DNA of 64,000 nucleotides. Origin: JAAOIF01 sp965206195. GTDB taxonomy: Bacteria; Pseudomonadota; Gammaproteobacteria; PS1; Pseudothioglobaceae. The notes below the pieces were generated by a model. It did no database searches, was not told where the DNA came from, and saw nothing but the letters and a program-made list of their open reading frames with translations. The stretch is taken from contig CBDBIZ010000011.1 of the NCBI GenBank assembly GCA_965206195.1, positions 1,178,001 to 1,242,000 of the forward strand, written 5' to 3'. How positions within the stretch are numbered: the stretch's first letter is position 1; each line of letters begins with the position of its first letter. Positions 16,586 through 23,749 of this stretch are shown one piece after another. A program made the position numbers and the translations under genes.

Positions 16586-16636
16586 TTTGGACTCCTAAAT
16601 TGTTATAATTTAGTGTCCAGTTTTTTGGGGGAACTT

Positions 16637-16700
16637 CACAAACATTAATTATTCTATAAAACACAGCACTACCAAAGTACACTGCTACCTCAAGCACGAG
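16637..16700 (+). repeat. Third copy of the 77-bp repeat, 5' truncated
   Basis: CACAAACATTAATTATTCTA and the following bases to CAAGCACGAG match copy one (15091-15152) with one base change (AAAGTACACT for AAAGCACACT). The first 13 bases of the unit are missing next to the IS3 end. Confidence 0.75.
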
Positions 16701-16752
16701 TTTGGGCGAGCGTGCAACAGCTGATTTTATTGGTTAGTGGTTGTATTTGTAG

Positions 16753-16951
16753 TTAACCTAATTGAGTAATCATTGTATTAAATAATACCAAACCATACGC
16801 ACCAGCAATGTATAAACTAGCAAACAAAAGTCTGGTTTCATTTTTAGTTGCTAACTCTTGGTTTTTCTCAAATAACCTTAGCAATTGCCTCAGCAGGCTT
16901 TCTTTCTAAGCCAGCCTCTTGTGATTTTTGTGAGATACTTAATGTGTCCAT
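16753..16951 (-). pseudogene. Frameshifted relic of a small coiled-coil membrane protein (DUF1640-like)
   Basis: From the ATG at 16949-16951 the minus strand reads MDTLSISQKSQEAGLERKPA and EAIAKVI, then a stop; one frame over it continues FEKNQELATKNETRLL and a hydrophobic segment ending MITQLG at 16753. Total length is 199 bp, not a multiple of three, so a single-base indel has broken it. The pattern (an approximately 30-residue 'AGL.RKPAEAIA' helix, LATK, and a terminal membrane helix) resembles the small DUF1640/CCDC90-like proteins often found beside toxin or mobile genes. The assignment is from memory of the pattern. Confidence 0.45.
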
Positions 16952-16984
16952 AACTTAAATTATAACGCCAAATGATATTATTAT

Positions 16985-17024
16985 GGGTCATGACAACTTA
17001 AGCAGGTACAAAAACATGATAAAA
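16985..17024 (+). repeat. Solo copy of the IS1595-type left end
   Basis: The 40 bases match the left end of the IS1595 element (7160-7199) at 35 positions, including GGGTCATGACAACTTAAGC. No transposase or second end is nearby. It touches the stop codon of the thioredoxin-like gene. It is probably the remnant of a deleted copy. Confidence 0.65.
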
Positions 17025-18059
17025 TTATTGCCAAATATCAACGTTAATACCTTTGGCGCGTAATTCATCTGATCTTTTTTCAATATAGCGTTGAAAGTTT
17101 GGCTGTTGTTGATAATCTCCAGAAAGCACATAATCAATAATACTGTGGAAGTGATAGGCCTTAAAAAAAGCATCTTTTCTGATGATTTCGCGACCAGTTT
17201 TATCAAAAAATACAATTGCGGGTTTGTAAGTCAATTTTAAATCATCAAACCATTGTGACGCTGTTGTGCGTTTGCCTGCAGGGGTGATTAATTTTTCCTC
17301 AGATAAGGCATTTAGTTGGACAACCTGCATAGGTTCTAAAAGTTTTTTGGTTTGTGTCAATGACATTAAAGTGTTGTGAAATGTATCACAAGTGGTGCAG
17401 TTTGGTTCTTCAAAAAACACTGCTAAATATTTTTGTGCGGGTAGGGCTTTACTGCGTGCTAACAAATGTGGCGCAGATTCAAATAATGGGTTTTTATTTA
17501 AAACACCCGTTTTATTGCGTTTGTGTTGGTTAATATAGGTGGCAAAACTTTGCTTTAGGTATTTTTTTCCTGCGACATAATCCAGTGCTTTGTGCATCTT
17601 ATCTACCGACTGGTAGCCGTTTAATCTGAGTACACTATCGCCTTTGTGGTTTAAAAAAATTAGAGTTGGCGTAAATTGAATTTTCATTAAACTGGCGAAT
17701 TGTTTTTCGCTAAATTCCCTGTCTTGCCAATCGGTTAAATTTCTATCGCCCCACATATTGATTTGAATTGCGTCGAAATGTTTTCTTAATTTGGCAACAA
17801 GTATTGGGTTATGAAAATTATCTTCAACCAATTTAGCACAATACGGACAGCCATTTTGATGAAAATAAATCATCACATGGCGGTTTTCATCAGCTGCTTC
17901 TTGTAAGTCTTCGTTAAAGTCTAAGAAACTAGTTTTGAACCAATCGGGCAACACTTCAACCGATTTAGCACCCAAAAATTCGCCGTGTTTTGCTGGCTGT
18001 TGGGCAAACAATGATGGTTGCCACAATAATAAGGAAAAAAATAAATATACAATATACAT
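17025..18059 (-). CDS. Periplasmic protein with two thioredoxin-like domains
   Basis: A 344-residue protein with a signal peptide (MYIVYLFFSLLLWQPSLFAQ). The first thioredoxin fold has a CPYC active site at about 71-74 (YFHQNGCPYCAKLVEDNF) and a cis-Pro in FTPTLIFL. The second has CTTC (EEPNCTTCDTFHNTL) and a cis-Pro in YKPAIVFF. Such double-domain proteins occur in sulfur oxidisers as SoxW-like or DUF255-related thiol reductases that keep periplasmic disulfides reduced; the exact partner is not known. It follows the cas6 gene by 85 bp on the same strand. Confidence 0.75.
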   Translation of the reverse strand: MYIVYLFFSLLLWQPSLFAQQPAKHGEFLGAKSVEVLPDWFKTSFLDFNEDLQEAADENRHVMIYFHQNGCPYCAKLVEDNFHNPILVAKLRKHFDAIQINMWGDRNLTDWQDREFSEKQFASLMKIQFTPTLIFLNHKGDSVLRLNGYQSVDKMHKALDYVAGKKYLKQSFATYINQHKRNKTGVLNKNPLFESAPHLLARSKALPAQKYLAVFFEEPNCTTCDTFHNTLMSLTQTKKLLEPMQVVQLNALSEEKLITPAGKRTTASQWFDDLKLTYKPAIVFFDKTGREIIRKDAFFKAYHFHSIIDYVLSGDYQQQPNFQRYIEKRSDELRAKGINVDIWQ

Positions 18060-18144
18060 AGTTTCACCAAAGTTACTTTGCTAGATGTCTCGATTGTAGT
18101 CCTAAACTAAATTGAAATCAAACAAATTTGCAGATTTTATGCGA

Positions 18145-18816
18145 TTAAACCGCATCAATGCTTTGAATATCTTTTTGCGCAACAAACAATCCACAGCCTA
18201 GTAAGCGGTGTTCGCCGATACCTTGTTCTTGCAATTTGACAGATTCAGATTGGCGTAAATCAGCTACCATCAGTGAGCGCGTATGAATAATTTCATCAGG
18301 CGTTTTAATGTGTCTTTCAAGGCCAGCCATCATTTTTTTTGGCTCAATACCCAAAACTTGTAACTGTTGATGAGCGGTTTGTAAAAATTCATTTTCGCTG
18401 AATTTTGCATCACAGGCGATATATTTCGCAAATACAATCTGCGTATCGCTCATCAATCTTGGTGTTGAAGCTCTCAGCACTTTGATTTTATAATCACCTA
18501 AATTAAGGGTTTTCCCAATCAAGGATTGTATCTCATTTAATTTTTCTTTAGGGATTCTGATACTTAGCTTCGAGCGCTTAGAAGGGTAGTAGAAGCCAGA
18601 TTCGTGGTTTTGCTGCCAGCCGTTGCCATCCGCTACGCTAATATCATGAATACCAGCATTTGATTGCGCTAACCAAGGCAAGTGTTGTAATAGTGCTTGT
18701 GATAATAAATAAGCATGGTCAATCGGTAAAACTTTAGCCTGTATATTAAACACAGCATCTTGAATTGTCTCAGGCAGCGTAAAATGTTGTTTTTTGATAT
18801 CTTCTTGCCAAAACAT
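18145..18816 (-). CDS. cas6: Orphan Cas6/Cmx6-type CRISPR RNA endonuclease
   Basis: A 223-residue protein matching the Cmx6 (type I-MYXAN) Cas6 branch: VFNIQAKVLPIDHAYLLSQAL at the start, HLPWL, an IHDISVADGNGW segment, SKLSIRIPKE, TRSLMVADLRQSESV, and the glycine-rich loop GEHRLLGCGLFVAQK near the C-terminus. Cas6 cleaves CRISPR repeat RNA. Here no other cas gene and no repeat array is in the window; the neighbours are a thioredoxin-like gene and rnc. It is either separated from its array or has been recruited for another RNA-processing task. Confidence 0.8.
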   Translation of the reverse strand: MFWQEDIKKQHFTLPETIQDAVFNIQAKVLPIDHAYLLSQALLQHLPWLAQSNAGIHDISVADGNGWQQNHESGFYYPSKRSKLSIRIPKEKLNEIQSLIGKTLNLGDYKIKVLRASTPRLMSDTQIVFAKYIACDAKFSENEFLQTAHQQLQVLGIEPKKMMAGLERHIKTPDEIIHTRSLMVADLRQSESVKLQEQGIGEHRLLGCGLFVAQKDIQSIDAV

Positions 18817-18864
18817 AGCGAGTTCATTATAAACTGATTAGAGGGATAAAACTCGATACAAATA

Positions 18865-19530
18865 ATGGAAAAACTACAACAAAATATTAATTACCAGTTT
18901 AATGATATTATGCTGTTAAAGTTGGCTTTAACCCATCGTAGTGCAAGTAAACACAACAACGAACGTTTGGAGTTTTTGGGCGATAGTGTTTTAGGTATGA
19001 TTATTTCTGATGAGCTTTATAAGCGCTTTAAAAAAATTGACGAAGGTAAATTATCGCGCCTAAGGTCTGCTTTGGTTAGAGGCAAAACACTGGCACGACT
19101 GGGCGTGAAACTCGAATTATCAAAGGCACTTATTTTGGGTTCAGGCGAGCTAAAAAGTGGCGGTTTTAGGCGTGAATCAATTCAAGCAGACGCTGTTGAG
19201 GCGATATTTGGTGCGGTATTTTTAGATGGTGGTTTTGCCGCTGTGAATACCGTTATTTTAGATTTGTATCAAAATTTATTAGATGATATTAACCTAGAAG
19301 ACTCTTTGAAAGACCCTAAAACTCAATTGCAAGAATACTTACAAAAATATAACAATATTTTGCCAAAATATGAGTTAATCAACACTCAAGGCACAGACCA
19401 CAACGCGATTTTTACGGTGCGTTGTTTGTTATCAGAACAAAAAATGCAAACCACACAAAATGCCAAAAGTATTAAAAAAGCTGAGCAAAACTGTGCACAA
19501 GTTTTATTAGACAAGTTGGTTATCTCATGA
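18865..19530 (+). CDS. rnc: Ribonuclease III
   Basis: A 221-residue protein with the RNase III signature ERLEFLGDSVLG at 32-43 and a C-terminal double-stranded RNA-binding domain (PKTQLQEYLQKYNNILPKYEL). Acidic residues for two-metal cleavage are kept (GDS and DAVEAIFGAVFLDGG). It processes rRNA precursors and some mRNAs. It begins the rnc-era-recO-pdxJ-acpS operon and overlaps era by 4 bp. Confidence 0.96.
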   Translation: MEKLQQNINYQFNDIMLLKLALTHRSASKHNNERLEFLGDSVLGMIISDELYKRFKKIDEGKLSRLRSALVRGKTLARLGVKLELSKALILGSGELKSGGFRRESIQADAVEAIFGAVFLDGGFAAVNTVILDLYQNLLDDINLEDSLKDPKTQLQEYLQKYNNILPKYELINTQGTDHNAIFTVRCLLSEQKMQTTQNAKSIKKAEQNCAQVLLDKLVIS

Positions 19531-20411
19531 GTTTTCAGGCTGGATTTATCGCGGTTGTAGGGCGACCAAACGTTGGCAAATCAACCCTTGTTAATGAGTT
19601 GATTGGGCAAAAACTCTCCATTACATCGCATCGTCCACAAACCACACGCCATCTAATCCACGCCGTTGATACTGCGGATAATTATCAAATGGTGTTTGTA
19701 GATACACCCGGTATTCACTTGGGTAATAAAAAAGCCATTAATTCTTATATGAATCGAACTGCAAGTGCTAGCATTCAGTATGTTGATATGATTCTTTGGC
19801 TAGTGGAGGCGGGCAAATGGACCAAAGAAGATGCACGCGTGTTTGAGCACATTGGACAAGTGCAAGTGCCTGTGATTTTGTGCATTAACAAACTTGACAA
19901 GCTAAAAAACACCCAACAGGTGTTGCCGTTTTTAGACACAGTCGGGAAAAAATGCCAACCAACTGAGTTGTTTCCACTCTCGGCTTTTAACAAACAAGAC
20001 AGCGGCAGTTTACGAACATTAATCTTAAAGCATTTACCACAGCAAGCGATGATTTTTGATGCGGATTTTATTACTGATAGGTCTGAAAAATTTGTGGTTG
20101 CTGAATTTATTCGTGAAAAACTAATGCGCCACCTGGCAGATGAGTTGCCTTATGATTTAACCGTTGAAATCGAACAATACCAGTTAGATGGCAAGATGCA
20201 GCGTATTGCGGCGCATATTTATGTTGATAAAGCCTCACAAAAAAGTATTGTGATTGGGCATAAGGGTGAAATGCTAAAACTAATTGGCATTGAGGCGAGA
20301 GGTAGTATTGAAGGGTTCTTGGATAGAAAAGTATTCTTACAACTTTGGGTTAAAGTCTGTAGTGGTTGGTCGGATGATAAACGCGCTTTGGCTTCGCTGG
20401 GTTATGACTAA
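19527..20411 (+). CDS. era: GTPase Era
   Basis: A 294-residue ribosome-assembly GTPase. The P-loop is GRPNVGKST at about 12-20, the G3 motif DTPGIH, and the G4 motif NKLD. The C-terminal KH domain has VIGHKGEMLKLIGIEAR. It assists 16S rRNA maturation and 30S assembly. It overlaps rnc by 4 bp and recO by 8 bp, the standard operon order. Confidence 0.97.
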   Translation: MSFQAGFIAVVGRPNVGKSTLVNELIGQKLSITSHRPQTTRHLIHAVDTADNYQMVFVDTPGIHLGNKKAINSYMNRTASASIQYVDMILWLVEAGKWTKEDARVFEHIGQVQVPVILCINKLDKLKNTQQVLPFLDTVGKKCQPTELFPLSAFNKQDSGSLRTLILKHLPQQAMIFDADFITDRSEKFVVAEFIREKLMRHLADELPYDLTVEIEQYQLDGKMQRIAAHIYVDKASQKSIVIGHKGEMLKLIGIEARGSIEGFLDRKVFLQLWVKVCSGWSDDKRALASLGYD

Positions 20412-21096
20412 GATTGATTTAACGCCAGCTTTTTTGATTCACCGCCGAGTTTTTAAAAATAATTCACTACTACTTGATTTTTTTACCCGTGATTATGGCA
20501 AGATTCGCTTGGTTGGTCGTGGGATTCGCGCCTCAAAAACCAACATTCAAATGTTTCAACGGCTTAATATTTCTTTTGCTGGCAAGAGTGAGTTAAAAAC
20601 GCTGACAAACTGGGAAGTGGACGACATGCCTAGAGTTTTGGCTGGTAAGGTGTTAATATTGGGCTTGTATGTAAATGAATTGATTGTGCGACTGTTGCAT
20701 GAAAATGATGCACATATTGACTTATTTGAATCCTACCAGCAACTGATTAAGCAAATAAGCGATTTGGCGCAGGATGAGCAGGCGTGGTTATTGCGACTAT
20801 TTGAAAATAATTTATTAACAGAACTTGGCTATGGGCTTGATTTCTCAACTGATATTGAGCAAATGCTAATTGATGATAATTCATTTTATCAATATCAATT
20901 GCAATCTGGTTTTATCAAGCACAGCACAGGTAAAATATCGGGAAATTTATTAAAGCAAATGTCGCTAGGCGCACTAAATAATATGCCAGATTCGCAACAA
21001 TTAAAAATTTGTCGTAATCTTAATAGACAACGTTTAAGCGAATTATTGGGTGATAAACCGTTACAAAGTCGCTCTTTGTTTTTTACTGGAACTTAA
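20404..21096 (+). CDS. recO: DNA repair protein RecO
   Basis: I start at the ATG at 20404, which gives a 230-residue protein with the family N-terminus (DLTPAFLIHRRVFKNNSLLL). The frame is open further upstream into era, but that part is era in another frame. The OB-fold start continues with DFFTRDYGKIRLVGRGIR. The protein loads RecA through RecR in the RecFOR pathway. It lacks the zinc-finger cysteines of some homologues. It ends directly at the pdxJ start (21097). Confidence 0.92.
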   Translation: MTKIDLTPAFLIHRRVFKNNSLLLDFFTRDYGKIRLVGRGIRASKTNIQMFQRLNISFAGKSELKTLTNWEVDDMPRVLAGKVLILGLYVNELIVRLLHENDAHIDLFESYQQLIKQISDLAQDEQAWLLRLFENNLLTELGYGLDFSTDIEQMLIDDNSFYQYQLQSGFIKHSTGKISGNLLKQMSLGALNNMPDSQQLKICRNLNRQRLSELLGDKPLQSRSLFFTGT

Positions 21097-21843
21097 ATGA
21101 GTATTTATCTGGGTGTTAATATTGACCATATTGCGGCTTTGAGGCAAGCGCGCGCTACACATTATCCTTCGCCAATTGAAGGCGCACTATTGTGTGAACA
21201 AGCTGGGGCTGATAGTATTACTTTGCATCTGCGTGAAGACCGTCGCCATATTCAAGACAGTGATGTTGAGGTTTTGCGTGATCAACTTAAAACCAAAATG
21301 AATTTAGAAATGGCGGCCACTAATGAAATGGTGAATATTGCCAGGCAAATTCAACCTCATGATTGTTGTTTAGTACCAGAAAAGCGCAAGGAGCTTACCA
21401 CTGAGGGCGGGCTTGATGTTATCTCGCAAATCCCTAGAATGCGTGATGTGTGTGCACAATTGCGCAATGCCAACATCAAAGTATCGCTGTTTGTTAATGC
21501 GCAACAAGACCAAATTGATGCAGTTAGGGCTTGTGGCGCGCCAACTGTTGAGCTGCACACTGGGCATTATGCTAATACTTCAGGTTCTGAACAGCAGGCT
21601 GAATTTGAGCGTATTAAGGCCATGGCCACTTATGCGCATTCAATTGGTTTGCAAGTTAATGCTGGACATGGGTTAACGCTAGAAAATACCACTACTATTG
21701 CCAAACTTCCTGAGATTGTTGAGCTTAATATTGGGCATTCAATTATTGCCAGAGCGGTATTTGTCGGACTTGAGGTGGCCATTCGTGAGATGAAACATTT
21801 AATGCTAGCAGCGCGCACCTCACGGGAGAGTATAAATACATGA
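21097..21843 (+). CDS. pdxJ: Pyridoxine 5'-phosphate synthase
   Basis: A 248-residue TIM-barrel enzyme that joins 1-deoxyxylulose 5-phosphate and 3-amino-2-oxopropyl phosphate in the DXP-dependent vitamin B6 pathway. Diagnostic segments: LGVNIDHIAALRQAR at the N-terminus, GADSITLHLREDRRHIQD, CLVPEKRKELTTEGGLD, and VNAGHGLTLENT. Length is normal. It follows recO without a gap and overlaps acpS by 4 bp. Confidence 0.97.
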   Translation: MSIYLGVNIDHIAALRQARATHYPSPIEGALLCEQAGADSITLHLREDRRHIQDSDVEVLRDQLKTKMNLEMAATNEMVNIARQIQPHDCCLVPEKRKELTTEGGLDVISQIPRMRDVCAQLRNANIKVSLFVNAQQDQIDAVRACGAPTVELHTGHYANTSGSEQQAEFERIKAMATYAHSIGLQVNAGHGLTLENTTTIAKLPEIVELNIGHSIIARAVFVGLEVAIREMKHLMLAARTSRESINT

Positions 21844-22229
21844 TTTATGGTGTCGGTACAGACATTACCAGTATTGAGCGTGTTGCGCATATTTTAAGCA
21901 ACAATCAAGTAGGTTTTGTCAAGCGGGTTTTGTCTGAGCATGAGCAAGCCTTATTTGCCAATAAAGGTAATAGTGCGAGTTATTGTGCCAAGCGTTTTGC
22001 TGCCAAAGAAGCCTTTGCTAAAGCACTAGGTACGGGAATTGGGAGCATTGTCAGTTTTCAAGATTTAACCGTGAGAAACAACGAAGCTGGTAAGCCGTAT
22101 TTTATCCCTAGTGAAAAATTGCGTTTGTATTTAGTGGATAAAAACATCAAGCAGGCACATTTAAGCCTATCGAACGAAAAAACTAATGCAGTGGCATTTG
22201 TGGTGCTTGAATTAGCGAGTTCAAATTAA
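21840..22229 (+). CDS. acpS: Holo-[acyl-carrier-protein] synthase
   Basis: A 129-residue enzyme transferring the 4'-phosphopantetheine group from CoA to ACP. Motifs: GVGTDITSIERV at the N-terminus (Mg-binding Asp) and CAKRFAAKEAFAKALGTGIG. The ATG overlaps the pdxJ stop. It is last in the rnc-era-recO-pdxJ-acpS operon and faces a convergent gene. Confidence 0.95.
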   Translation: MIYGVGTDITSIERVAHILSNNQVGFVKRVLSEHEQALFANKGNSASYCAKRFAAKEAFAKALGTGIGSIVSFQDLTVRNNEAGKPYFIPSEKLRLYLVDKNIKQAHLSLSNEKTNAVAFVVLELASSN

Positions 22230-22256
22230 CCTAAAAACAACAACAATTAGCAGGAT

Positions 22257-22565
22257 TTAATTAATGTATTGCCCAAGACCAAGCTTATAAGCCTCGATTT
22301 TTGTGCCATCACAGCCAAATTTTGTAGCCGTTTGATAGCCTGAAATTGCCAAAGCGTGTTGTTCCAAAACAGCAACAGGGGTTTTATTCATATGAAAATA
22401 TTTAAGCCCTTTGTTCATTTTTCTAACACCTTGGGGACTTAATCCTGCGCAATTTTCGTTGTAAAATTTCACCACACCAATTAGCACCAACATCTCATTC
22501 GGTGAGCGTGCTTGTGCTGACAAGCTGATAGTAAGTAACAATATCACGAGTATTTTTTTTCTCAT
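22257..22565 (-). CDS. Small secreted protein of unknown function
   Basis: A 102-residue protein with a signal peptide (MRKKILVILLLTISLSAQA). The mature part has two Cys residues (in NENCAGLS and KFGCDGTK), which could form one disulfide, and is helical. I do not recognise a family. Its ATG overlaps the ubiG stop by 4 bp, so it belongs to the bcp-ubiG transcript. Confidence 0.7.
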   Translation of the reverse strand: MRKKILVILLLTISLSAQARSPNEMLVLIGVVKFYNENCAGLSPQGVRKMNKGLKYFHMNKTPVAVLEQHALAISGYQTATKFGCDGTKIEAYKLGLGQYIN

Positions 22566-23260
22566 TTTTGATAATGAGATAGGTAATTAACACTGACATC
22601 AGTCTCTAATTTGTAGGCTTTGGTAAAGGGGTTATAAGTCATACCAATGATATCTTTTAGAGTTAAATTTGAGGCTCTTGCCCATTCGTCCAGTTCGCTG
22701 GGTTGGATGAATTTATCCCAGTCGTGGGTGCCTTTCGGTAATAAATTTAGAACGTATTCAGCACCGACAATGGCAAACAAATAAGATTTTAGATTGCGAT
22801 TAAGGGTTGATAAAAACACCTGTCCCTTTGACTTGGCTAATTGACTACAAGCAGCAATCACAGAGCCAGGGTCTGGCACATGCTCCAACATTTCAAGGCA
22901 ACAAACAACATCAAATTCACCAGTGTACTGCTTGGCAAACTCCTCAACAGGAATTTTTTGATAATCCACATCAAGCCCTGATTCTAACAAGTGCAATTTA
23001 GCAACTTTCAGCCCCTCCTGTGCCATATCAATGCCAATAACCTGTGCCCCTTCAAGTGCTAAAGATTCTGCTAAAATACCACCACCACAGCCTACATCGA
23101 GGACTTTTTTGCCTTGAAGCGAGCCACCACATTTTTCTTTAATGTAATTCAAGCGCAGGGGGTTGATGTCGTGCAGGGGTTTGAATTCAGAATTTTTATC
23201 CCACCAGCGAGATGCCAAAGCGGCAAATTTGTCCACTTCATCAAAATCGACATTACTCAT
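22562..23260 (-). CDS. ubiG: Ubiquinone biosynthesis O-methyltransferase UbiG
   Basis: A 232-residue class I SAM methyltransferase acting twice in ubiquinone synthesis. Visible: KFAALASRWWDKNSEFKPLH at the N-terminus and the SAM motif VLDVGCGGGILAESLA, then CCLEMLEHVPDP, all typical of UbiG. It overlaps bcp and the following small gene by 4 bp each. Confidence 0.95.
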   Translation of the reverse strand: MSNVDFDEVDKFAALASRWWDKNSEFKPLHDINPLRLNYIKEKCGGSLQGKKVLDVGCGGGILAESLALEGAQVIGIDMAQEGLKVAKLHLLESGLDVDYQKIPVEEFAKQYTGEFDVVCCLEMLEHVPDPGSVIAACSQLAKSKGQVFLSTLNRNLKSYLFAIVGAEYVLNLLPKGTHDWDKFIQPSELDEWARASNLTLKDIIGMTYNPFTKAYKLETDVSVNYLSHYQK

Positions 23261-23703
23261 TTTGTAACCTCCGCCAATACTTCCTCAACATGCCCTTTGA
23301 CTTTCACTTTATCCCAAGATTTTAACAGTTTGCCGTTTTTATTAATCAGGAAGGTTGAACGCACAATTCCCATGTATTCTTTGCCCATGAATTTTTTCAA
23401 TTGCCAAACGCCAAAGGCTTCACACAGCGTACCATTCACATCAGCAATCAGCTCAAAGGGGAAATTCTGCTTAGCTTTGAATTTTTCATGGGATTTTAAA
23501 TCGTCTTTAGAGACGCCATAAACCACGGTATTAGCATCAACAAAGGCCTGGTGATTGTTACGAAAATCTTGCCCCTCGGTAGTGCAACCTGGGGTAGCGT
23601 CTTTGGGGTAAAAATACAATACAATGTTGCGTCCTTGAGTATCAGGAATGTTTGGTGTTAAATCACTGGTTGCTTGACAGGTAATCGGCTTTATTTTATT
23701 CAT
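23257..23703 (-). CDS. bcp: Thiol peroxidase of the Bcp/PrxQ family
   Basis: A 148-residue peroxiredoxin that reduces peroxides with thioredoxin. The peroxidatic Cys is in DATPGCTTEGQDF at about 36-48. The C-terminal half has the family pattern (FPFELIADVNGTLCEAFGVW, TFLINKNGKL). The resolving Cys usually found five residues after the peroxidatic one is replaced by Glu/Gly, so it may work as a one-Cys type or use the later Cys. It starts the bcp-ubiG operon and is divergent from lepA. Confidence 0.9.
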   Translation of the reverse strand: MNKIKPITCQATSDLTPNIPDTQGRNIVLYFYPKDATPGCTTEGQDFRNNHQAFVDANTVVYGVSKDDLKSHEKFKAKQNFPFELIADVNGTLCEAFGVWQLKKFMGKEYMGIVRSTFLINKNGKLLKSWDKVKVKGHVEEVLAEVTK

Positions 23704-23749
23704 CGCGGTATAATTATTCGTTTAAAAAAACTTTAATTTTAACAGTTAC

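Larger units (their letters stand above)
15227..16633 (-). mobile_element. IS3-family insertion sequence
   Basis: About 1407 bp, with related ends: TTCCCCCACTTGACTGGACA at 15227 and, on the minus strand, TTCCCCCAAAAAACTGGACA at 16633. Inside are orfA and orfB in the arrangement of IS3 elements, with a -1 slippery heptamer. I could not define a target duplication, so the exact outer boundaries are uncertain by a few bases. It lies within the 77-bp repeat array, separating copies two and three. Confidence 0.8.

Noticed and set aside
20284..20403. Longer N-terminus of RecO
   Set aside because: It is era read in another frame; the family N-terminus begins at 20404.
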